From NCBI GenBank assembly GCA_964439015.1, contig CAYTMV010000101.1:1-6049 (forward strand): a stretch of DNA of 6,049 bases. The letters run 5' to 3'. The position numbers and the translations under genes were made by a program. The notes under the pieces were generated by a model that searched no databases, was not told the DNA's origin, and worked only from the letters and a program-made list of their open reading frames with translations. Numbering within the stretch: position 1 is the stretch's first letter; each line of letters opens with the position of its first letter. Origin of the DNA: Gemmobacter sp964439015 (GTDB lineage: Bacteria > Pseudomonadota > Alphaproteobacteria > Rhodobacterales > Rhodobacteraceae). Positions 1-5,183 of this stretch are shown piece by piece.

Positions 1-453
1 AAGCAGTTGCTGTTGCAGACCATCGACGCCAAATGGCGCGATCACCTGCTGCGGCTTGAGCATCTGCGCTCGGTCGTGGGCTTCCGCGGCTATGCCCAGC
101 GCGACCCGCTGTCCGAATACAAGACCGAGGCCTTCTCGCTGTTCGAATCAATGCTGGAAAGCCTGCGCTCGGACGTCACGCAGAAGCTGGCGCTGGTGCG
201 GCTGATCACCCCCGAGGAGCAGCGGGCAATGATGGAGCAATACGCCGCCCAACAACGGGCGGCCGAAGCTGCGGCCGCAGCAGGGCCCGCGGTTGCCGCA
301 ACGCCTGCCGTCGCTGCGGCGGCTGCGGCCGGTGCCGCCCGACCCGGCTTTGACGAGGCCGACCCCGCGACCTGGGGCAACCCGTCGCGCAACGATCCGT
401 GCCCCTGCGGATCGGGCGAGAAGTTCAAACACTGCCACGGCAAGCTGGCGTGA
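1..453 (+). CDS. secA: Preprotein translocase ATPase SecA, C-terminal end (partial, 5' end outside window)
   Basis: This is the last 150 residues of SecA, the cytosolic ATPase that drives unfolded preproteins through the SecYEG channel. The frame is open from base 1, so the DEAD-motor and preprotein-binding domains lie upstream of the window. The visible part begins in the helical scaffold/wing region with the highly conserved stretches around DAKWRDHLLRLEHLR and GYAQRDPLSEYKTEAF. An Ala-rich low-complexity linker follows (about residues 80-115 of the fragment). The protein ends in the SecA zinc-binding tail, with a CxCx8CH motif at C134, C136, C145 and H146 inside NDPCPCGSGEKFKHCHG. In the known family this tail binds zinc and contacts SecB and phospholipids, so SecB-dependent targeting is expected here. 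The stop is TGA at 451-453, and an intrinsic terminator starts four bases later, so secA ends its transcription unit. Confidence 0.97.
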   Translation, partial: KQLLLQTIDAKWRDHLLRLEHLRSVVGFRGYAQRDPLSEYKTEAFSLFESMLESLRSDVTQKLALVRLITPEEQRAMMEQYAAQQRAAEAAAAAGPAVAATPAVAAAAAAGAARPGFDEADPATWGNPSRNDPCPCGSGEKFKHCHGKLA

Positions 454-456
454 TGG

Positions 457-483
457 AAAGGGGCGGGAAACCGCCCCTTTTTC
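457..483 (+). terminator. Rho-independent terminator of secA
   Basis: A perfect 10-bp stem (AAAGGGGCGG at 457-466 with CCGCCCCTTT at 471-480) is capped by a GAAA tetraloop (467-470) and followed by a T run: the last three T of the stem plus TT and then C. The GC-rich core, GNRA loop and U tract are textbook features of an intrinsic terminator. It sits immediately after the secA stop codon and separates secA from the next gene. Confidence 0.9.
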
Positions 484-560
484 TTGCATATCTGGAAACA
501 TTTCTCGGTTTTGCCACGGACTTGCCAGTATTGAGGGCAACACTTGCTGCCGTGATCCTG

Positions 561-566
561 TGGAGT
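561..566 (+). promoter_or_regulatory. Ribosome binding site for the 574 ORF
   Basis: TGGAGT, containing GGAG at 562-565, lies 8 nt before the ATG at 574. A nearer out-of-frame ATG at 569 is only 3 nt from GGAG and opens a four-codon frame, so 574 is the better start. The gene should have its own promoter between the secA terminator and this site, but I could not identify convincing -35/-10 boxes there. Confidence 0.6.
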
Positions 567-573
567 CCATGTC

Positions 574-1596
574 ATGGAACTGAAACGCCGCCTTGCGCTT
601 GTCTTTGCGATTCTGTCCATTGCGCTGGGCGCTGGCCATCTGGTGCAAAACAATCCTGCGGCCGGCAAGCCCGCGCGCCCCGCCGAGGCAGCAGCTTCTC
701 CGCCCGGCAAGGTGATGAAGGCCGAGGTGACCGCGGTCAAACCCAGTTCGGTCGAGATGCTGACGGCCGAGGCCGAACCGGCGAAGCCGGCGCTTCCATC
801 GGCCAAGCCGGCAGTGGCGTTGGCGGCGCTGGGCGACGCAACGGTGCCCGAGCTGATAGCCGAAAAGCCGATCACCAAGCCCGTCGCTGCGCCAACTTCC
901 GAAACCCTGTCCTCTGCGCAACAGGATGACGCTTGCCCGGTGACACTGGACCTTGCCGCCCGGGAGAATGCGGTGATTGCGGTCACCTTACTGGCGCCTT
1001 GCCACCCCGATGAGCGGGTCGTCCTGCGCCATGGCGGTCTGGCGATCGCGGCCAAGACCTCGGCCACCGGGGCGCTTTTCATCGACATTCCCGCGCTCGA
1101 GACCGGCGCGACGTTCTCCGTCCGGCTGGCAGACGACAGCACGGTGCAGGCCAGCATTGATGTGCCAGAAGCTGCGGCCCTTTCCAGGTTTGGCGTGCAA
1201 TGGCTGGCGGCTGACACGTTCCAGCTGCATGCCTTCGAGGATGGCGCGGATTACGGCACGCCCGGCCATGTCTCGGCGCAAAATCCGGGTCAATTGCTGC
1301 CCGGCACGCCGGTCAAGGGCGGCTGGCTGTCGCGGCTGGGCGATCCGACAGTGGATCTGCCGATGCTGGCGGAAATCTATACCTTCCCCAAGGGCGGTAC
1401 CGATGTGGACGTGGTTGTCGAGGCCACCGTGACCGAGGCAACCTGCGGGCGCGAGTTGATCGGCGAGACGCTGACCATGACCGGGGGTGCCAGCTATGTC
1501 ACCGATCTGACGCTGGCGATGCCGGATTGCGCGGCCAAGGGCGACATTCTGGTATTGAAGAATCTTGTGCCCGACATGAAACTCGCCGCCAAGTAA
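574..1596 (+). CDS. Uncharacterised membrane-anchored envelope protein
   Basis: I do not recognise a named family for this 340-residue protein. The N-terminus has basic residues (KRR, 4-6) and then one hydrophobic helix (about 7-24) without an obvious AxA cleavage site, so it is probably a signal anchor leaving the bulk in the periplasm. Residues 25-118 are Ala/Pro/Lys-rich, with recurrent KPA/KPV motifs, like a flexible linker that spans the periplasm. Residues about 119-340 look like folded, beta-rich domains. They contain exactly four cysteines (C121, C143, C291, C319), whose spacing suggests two disulfides, consistent with an oxidising compartment. The anchor-plus-Pro-rich-linker layout resembles TonB, but I see no TonB C-terminal domain. 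It follows the secA terminator and lies directly before a secreted OmpA-fusion gene in the same direction, so the two are probably cotranscribed. If databases label relatives as a translocase, that may come from the neighbouring secA; nothing here shows transport activity. Confidence 0.85.
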   Translation: MELKRRLALVFAILSIALGAGHLVQNNPAAGKPARPAEAAASPPGKVMKAEVTAVKPSSVEMLTAEAEPAKPALPSAKPAVALAALGDATVPELIAEKPITKPVAAPTSETLSSAQQDDACPVTLDLAARENAVIAVTLLAPCHPDERVVLRHGGLAIAAKTSATGALFIDIPALETGATFSVRLADDSTVQASIDVPEAAALSRFGVQWLAADTFQLHAFEDGADYGTPGHVSAQNPGQLLPGTPVKGGWLSRLGDPTVDLPMLAEIYTFPKGGTDVDVVVEATVTEATCGRELIGETLTMTGGASYVTDLTLAMPDCAAKGDILVLKNLVPDMKLAAK

Positions 1597-1598
1597 TT

Positions 1599-1603
1599 GG
1601 GGG
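1599..1603 (+). promoter_or_regulatory. Possible G-rich ribosome binding site supporting the TTG start at 1609
   Basis: Five consecutive G (1599-1603) lie 5 nt before the TTG at 1609. No Shine-Dalgarno-like sequence precedes the alternative TTG at 1597, which directly follows the TAA of the upstream gene. The site is weak as an SD, so translation probably depends partly on coupling to the upstream gene. Confidence 0.4.
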
Positions 1604-1608
1604 CTGAT

Positions 1609-3132
1609 TTGGCCGGACTGTTCAGGACCTGCGCGGCGATCCTCGCCGCGCTTTCCCTTTTCTCGACACCTGCCGTCGCGCAGGATGTGACCCTCAGCGC
1701 CCGCGACGGGTCGCTGGCGCTGGATGGCACGTTGCTATCCTGGGATGGCGAGTTTTACCGGCTGGACACCGTCTATGGCGCCCTGACCGTGGATGGGGCC
1801 GGGGTGATCTGCGAGGGGCCGGGCTGTCCTGACCTGACCGCGCCGCTGGCGGTGATCCGCATTGTCGGCGCAGAGGAGCAGGGGGTTCAGGTGTTGCCCG
1901 GTCTGTTTGCCGCCTTTGCCGCGGCGCGCGGGCTCGACTATGCCGAGAGCGCGGCGGATGGCGCGCTTTGGGCAGCCGAGATCAGTGATCCAAAAACCGA
2001 CAAGCCATTGGCCAAGATGCGGTTTTACGCCGCGACCCCCGAGGCTGCACGCTCTGCGCTGGTTGCCGGCACCGCCGAGATGGCCGTGGCGCTGACTGCG
2101 GACAAGGGATTGGGAAGCCGGATCATGGCGCTGGATGCGCTGGTGCCCATCGTGGCCGCCGATAATGCCCGCCCGAGGATTTCGACCGCGGATCTGGCGC
2201 AGGCGCTTTCGGGCAAGGTTACCAACTGGAAGGATATCGGCGGGCCGGACATGCCGATTGCCTTGCACGCGCTGTCGGCCGAAACATCGCTGCAAGAGGC
2301 GCTGGCCAGTCGGCTGGGGCGCCAGGTGGCTGCAACGGTGGTCCATCAACGCCTGTCCGATCTGGCTGCCGCTGTTGCGCGCGATCCCTGGGCGTTGGGG
2401 GTCACGTTGCAGTCTGCGGCGGGGCCTGCGCGCATCCTGCCGTTGACAGACAGCTGCGGTTTTGCGCTGACACCCTCGCGCCTCGCGATCAAGGCCGAGG
2501 ATTACCCGCTGGCACTGCCGATCCATCTGCTGACGCCGCGCCGCCGCCTGCCGCTGATGGCGCGCGAATTTCTTGAATTTTTGTCGCTGCCTCCGGCGCA
2601 TCAGGCAGTTGCTGCTGCCGGAATGGTGGACCGAGCGCCAGAGGCCCAGCCGCTGAGTGCGGACGGGCTGCGGTTGGTCAATGCGCTGCGTGGTGCTGAG
2701 GACGGCCTGCCGCTGGCCGATCTGCGGGCGTTGGCCCAACAGATGGCCGAGGCAGACCGACTGTCGCTGACCTTCCGCTTCGAGGATGGGTCCGCCCAGC
2801 TTGATGCCTCCAGCCAGGACAATCTGGCGCGCCTGGCCGAGATGATCAGTGCAGATATGTTTCAGGGAAAACGGATCGTGCTGGCAGGATTTTCGGACGG
2901 GCAGGGCCCGCCCGACCAGAACCGCGTCCTGTCGCAGCAACGCGCCGAGGCCGTGGCCAAGGCGCTGGCGGATGCCGCCCCTGACTTGCCCGTGGGGCAG
3001 ATCACCCCCGACGTCATGGCGTTTGGTGAAGTTCTGCCCATGGCTTGCGACACCACCACTGCAGGGCGTCGAGTGAACCGGCGAGTGGAAGTCTGGTTGC
3101 GGCCTGCCCCTACAGATATCCCTGTACCCTGA
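1609..3132 (+). CDS. Secreted PstS-like solute-binding domain fused to OmpA-like peptidoglycan-binding domain
   Basis: This is a predicted periplasmic protein of 507 residues from TTG 1609, or 511 from TTG 1597; no ATG start is available. Numbered from 1609, residues 1-24 form a signal peptide (hydrophobic core, AVA before QD). A small N-terminal segment (about 25-75) contains the cysteine pair C68 and C73. Residues about 81-341 resemble a phosphate-type ABC solute-binding protein, with the telltale LAQALSGKVTNWKDIGGPD stretch near 196-214. The classic PstS phosphate-binding RSDGSGT-like segment is not evident, so the ligand is uncertain. Residues about 384-499 form an OmpA C-terminal domain: GFSDGQG, then N..LS..RAEAV, then GRRVNRRVEVW. 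The Asp and Arg that bind diaminopimelate in this family appear to be present (D430 in FSDG, R445 in QQRAEAV). The likely role is a wall-anchored solute sensor or scaffold. No permease or ATPase genes are nearby. The last codons overlap radC on the other strand. Confidence 0.88.
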   Translation: MAGLFRTCAAILAALSLFSTPAVAQDVTLSARDGSLALDGTLLSWDGEFYRLDTVYGALTVDGAGVICEGPGCPDLTAPLAVIRIVGAEEQGVQVLPGLFAAFAAARGLDYAESAADGALWAAEISDPKTDKPLAKMRFYAATPEAARSALVAGTAEMAVALTADKGLGSRIMALDALVPIVAADNARPRISTADLAQALSGKVTNWKDIGGPDMPIALHALSAETSLQEALASRLGRQVAATVVHQRLSDLAAAVARDPWALGVTLQSAAGPARILPLTDSCGFALTPSRLAIKAEDYPLALPIHLLTPRRRLPLMAREFLEFLSLPPAHQAVAAAGMVDRAPEAQPLSADGLRLVNALRGAEDGLPLADLRALAQQMAEADRLSLTFRFEDGSAQLDASSQDNLARLAEMISADMFQGKRIVLAGFSDGQGPPDQNRVLSQQRAEAVAKALADAAPDLPVGQITPDVMAFGEVLPMACDTTTAGRRVNRRVEVWLRPAPTDIPVP

Positions 3133-3883
3133 ATGACAGCTCGCGCCCCTTGCCGATAATCAGGTGGTCGTGGATCACGATTCCCAGCACCTCGGCCGCG
3201 TCACGGATCTGCATGGTCATGGCAATATCAGCCTCTGAGGGCGTGGGGTCGCCCGAGGGATGGTTATGCACCAGGATCAGTGCCGAGGCGTTCAGCTCTA
3301 ACGCGCGCTTCACTACCTCGCGCGGATAGACCGGCACATGATCCACGGTGCCGCGCGCCTGTTCTTCGTCCGCGATCAAAACGTTCTTGCGGTCCAGAAA
3401 CAGGATGCGAAACTGCTCGGTCTCGCGATGGGCCATGGCGGTGTGGCAATAATCCAGGAGTGCGTCCCAGCTGGACAGGATCGGGCGTTGCATCACGCGG
3501 GCGCGCATCAGGCGTTGGGCGGCTGCCTCGACGATCTTCAGTTCCTGCACCACCGTTTCACCGACACCCTTGACCTGCATCAGCCGCTGTGGCGGTGCCG
3601 AGATCACCCGGTTGAAATCGCCGAAGGTGTCCAGCAGCAGCCGGGCCAGCGGCTTGACATCCTGTCGCGGAATGGCACGAAACAACACAAGTTCCAGCAT
3701 CTCATAATCCGGAAGCGCCGCCGCGCCGCCGGACATGAAACGCTCTCGAAGGCGTTTGCGATGGTCGGCGATGTAGGAGGGCAGTTTTTCCGGTAGAGGC
3801 AGAGGTGTGGCCTCATCCGCATCGCCGATGGTGGCAAAAAGCGGAAAGGTCGCGTCATGAAATCCGGGGCTGCGCTGTTTCAT
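3110..3883 (-). CDS. radC: RadC family JAB-domain protein
   Basis: This 257-residue RadC-like protein is slightly longer than the E. coli form because of a non-conserved N-terminal extension (about 1-30). The UPF0758-type N-terminal region contains a helix-hairpin-helix-like segment (LMQVKGVGETVVQELK, 101-116). A JAB/MPN+ metalloprotease-like domain follows, with the complete JAMM signature: H206 and H208 in HNHPSG, then S216 and D219. The upstream segment ARGTVDHVPVYPREVVKRAL is also typical. The C-terminus FRVQGYL is a normal RadC end. Metal binding is therefore expected, but the biological role of RadC is unsettled; the old DNA-repair assignment in E. coli was traced to another gene. The start is the only upstream in-frame ATG, and no clear Shine-Dalgarno precedes it. 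The gene lies downstream of the dnaJ terminator and converges with the OmpA-fusion gene, overlapping it by 23 bp. Confidence 0.95.
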   Translation of the reverse strand: MKQRSPGFHDATFPLFATIGDADEATPLPLPEKLPSYIADHRKRLRERFMSGGAAALPDYEMLELVLFRAIPRQDVKPLARLLLDTFGDFNRVISAPPQRLMQVKGVGETVVQELKIVEAAAQRLMRARVMQRPILSSWDALLDYCHTAMAHRETEQFRILFLDRKNVLIADEEQARGTVDHVPVYPREVVKRALELNASALILVHNHPSGDPTPSEADIAMTMQIRDAAEVLGIVIHDHLIIGKGRELSFRVQGYL

Positions 3884-3930
3884 GCCATGCAGGCTGGCAC
3901 GCGAAGGGTTGAAAATCGGTTAACGGAATT

Positions 3931-3955
3931 GAAAAGGGCGGGGTTTCCCCCGCCC
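3931..3955 (-). terminator. Rho-independent terminator of the dnaK-dnaJ operon
   Basis: Read on the minus strand, the 8-bp stem GGGCGGGG (3955-3948) pairs with CCCCGCCC (3943-3936) around a GAAA tetraloop and is followed by TTTTC (3935-3931). It begins 4 nt after the dnaJ stop codon, so it should end most dnaKJ transcripts before radC. The T tract is short, so some readthrough into radC is possible. Confidence 0.85.
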
Positions 3956-3959
3956 GATC

Positions 3960-5114
3960 TCAGGATTTCATCCCGTCCCAGAAGCCCTTTACCTTGGCAA
4001 AGAAACTGGACCCTTCAGGGTTGTTGTCGGCGCTGAGCTTTTCAAACTCACGCAGCAACTCCTTCTGGCGCGCGGTCAGATTGACCGGGGTTTCCACGGC
4101 CAGCTCGATCAGCATGTCGCCCTGGCCGCCACCCCGCAGGGCCGGCATGCCCTTGCTGCGCAGGCGCATCTGCTTGCCGGTCTGGCTGCCGGCCGGAATT
4201 TTCACACGGCTCATGCCGCCGTCGATGGTCGGCACCTCGATCTCGCCGCCAAGCGCGGCGGCAGTCATCGGCACCGGCACGCGGCAGAACAGGTGGATGC
4301 CATCACGCTGAAAGATCGCGTGGTCACGCACCTCAATGAAGATATACAGGTCGCCGGTGGGGCCACCGCGCATGCCTGCCTCGCCCTCGCCGGCCAGACG
4401 GATGCGGGTGCCGGTCTCGACCCCTGCGGGGATGTTGACGGAAAGCTGGCGCTCGCGTTCGACGCGGCCCTGACCGTGGCAGGACTTGCACGGGTTTTTC
4501 ACGATCTGGCCAGCGCCATTGCAACTGGGGCAGGTGCGCTCCATCGTGAAGAAGCCTTGCTGCGCCCGCACCCGTCCCAGCCCCGAGCAGGTCGGGCAGG
4601 TTACGGGTTCGGCGCCGCCTTCGGCTCCGGTGCCCTTGCACACGTCACATGTGGTCGAGGCAGGGACCGAGATGGTCTTTTGCACACCACGGAAGGCCTC
4701 TTCCAGGGTCACGCGCAGGTTATAGCGCAGGTCGGCCCCGCGTTGGGCGCGGCTGCGTGCGCCACCACCGCCACCGCGACCCCCCATGAAATCGCCGAAC
4801 AGATCCTCGAACACGTCCGAGAAACTGGAGGAAAAATCAGCGCCACCGCCGCCGAAGCCGCCGCGCGGACCGCCACCGCCCATGCCGTTTTCAAAGGCGG
4901 CATGACCGAACCGGTCATAGGCTGCCTTCTTGTCAGCATCCTTCAACACGTCATAGGCCTCGTTCACTTCCTTGAACTGGGCCTCGGCATTGGGGTTGTC
5001 GGCGTTGCGGTCCGGGTGCAGCTCTTTGGCCTTGCTGCGATAGGCTTTCTTGATTTCGTCGCCCGACGCCCCGCGCGAAACGCCCAGAACATCGTAGTAA
5101 TCCCGTTTTGACAT
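3960..5114 (-). CDS. dnaJ: Chaperone protein DnaJ (Hsp40)
   Basis: DnaJ is the J-domain co-chaperone that delivers unfolded clients to DnaK and stimulates its ATPase in the cytosol. The protein has 384 residues, close to the usual class I length (E. coli 376). The J domain (1-70) has the essential HPD triad at 33-35. A Gly/Phe-rich region spans about 76-120. The zinc-binding domain (about 156-215) has all four CxxCxGxG repeats: C156/C159, C173/C176, C195/C198 and C209/C212. Beta-sandwich client-binding domains and the dimerisation tail complete the protein. I chose the ATG at 5114 (MSKRDYYDVLGV) because AAGGGAGA sits 6 nt upstream. Starting at an in-frame TTG two codons earlier would add only Met-Pro and put the start against the ribosome binding site. 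It lies 69 bp downstream of dnaK, in the usual order, and is followed by an intrinsic terminator. Confidence 0.98.
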   Translation of the reverse strand: MSKRDYYDVLGVSRGASGDEIKKAYRSKAKELHPDRNADNPNAEAQFKEVNEAYDVLKDADKKAAYDRFGHAAFENGMGGGGPRGGFGGGGADFSSSFSDVFEDLFGDFMGGRGGGGGARSRAQRGADLRYNLRVTLEEAFRGVQKTISVPASTTCDVCKGTGAEGGAEPVTCPTCSGLGRVRAQQGFFTMERTCPSCNGAGQIVKNPCKSCHGQGRVERERQLSVNIPAGVETGTRIRLAGEGEAGMRGGPTGDLYIFIEVRDHAIFQRDGIHLFCRVPVPMTAAALGGEIEVPTIDGGMSRVKIPAGSQTGKQMRLRSKGMPALRGGGQGDMLIELAVETPVNLTARQKELLREFEKLSADNNPEGSSFFAKVKGFWDGMKS

Positions 5115-5120
5115 GGGCAA

Positions 5121-5128
5121 TCTCCCTT
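5121..5128 (-). promoter_or_regulatory. Ribosome binding site of dnaJ
   Basis: AAGGGAGA on the minus strand, 6 nt before the ATG at 5114. It decides the start in favour of MSKRDYY over the TTG at 5120, which would directly abut this site. Confidence 0.75.
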
Positions 5129-5136
5129 GAACCGGG

Positions 5137-5166
5137 AAAGGGCGGCCCGTTGCCGGACCGCCCCTT
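5137..5166 (-). promoter_or_regulatory. Stable hairpin in the dnaK-dnaJ intergenic region
   Basis: On the minus strand GGGCGGTCCG (5163-5154) pairs with CGGGCCGCCC (5149-5140), with one G-U pair, around a GCAA tetraloop. AAG and TTT extend the stem by three weaker pairs. Only three T follow before CCC, so it is a poor intrinsic terminator. It is more likely an attenuator, a processing site or a 3'-end stabiliser that sets the ratio of dnaK to dnaJ message. It ends about 9 nt before the dnaJ ribosome binding site, so it could also affect dnaJ translation. Confidence 0.6.
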
Positions 5167-5183
5167 CGCTGGTTCCTGCGGTC

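Noticed and set aside
505..545. Possible promoter or operator formed by repeated TTGCC and a TTGCC/GGCAA inverted repeat upstream of the 574 gene
   Set aside because: The repeat arms are only 5 bp and no -35/-10 pair with sensible spacing is visible. Chance is a sufficient explanation.
148..921. 257-codon minus-strand frame overlapping the secA end
   Set aside because: It crosses the secA terminator hairpin and overlaps real coding sequence. The translation is Arg/Gly-rich shadow.
399..929. 176-codon plus-strand frame bridging the end of secA and the start of the next gene
   Set aside because: It reads through the secA zinc motif in another frame and through the terminator, and its product has no coherent features.
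90..1217. 375-codon open frame on the minus strand antisense to secA and the 574 gene
   Set aside because: It runs across the end of secA and its terminator, its translation is Ala/Ser/Gly-rich with no recognisable domain, and the opposite strand carries clear protein features. Long shadow frames are expected in GC-rich coding DNA.
1735..2940. 401-codon open frame on the minus strand antisense to the OmpA-fusion gene
   Set aside because: The product is rich in Arg, Gln and Gly with no fold-like pattern, while the plus strand encodes a recognisable solute-binding/OmpA protein with a signal peptide.
4780..4880. Repetitive CCGCCACC-like tract resembling a simple repeat
   Set aside because: It is the reverse complement of the Gly/Phe-rich linker of DnaJ, so protein composition explains it.
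4293..5111. 272-codon open frame on the plus strand antisense to dnaJ
   Set aside because: It is fully inside dnaJ, whose J domain and zinc repeats are unmistakable. The plus-strand product is low complexity and has no domain I recognise.
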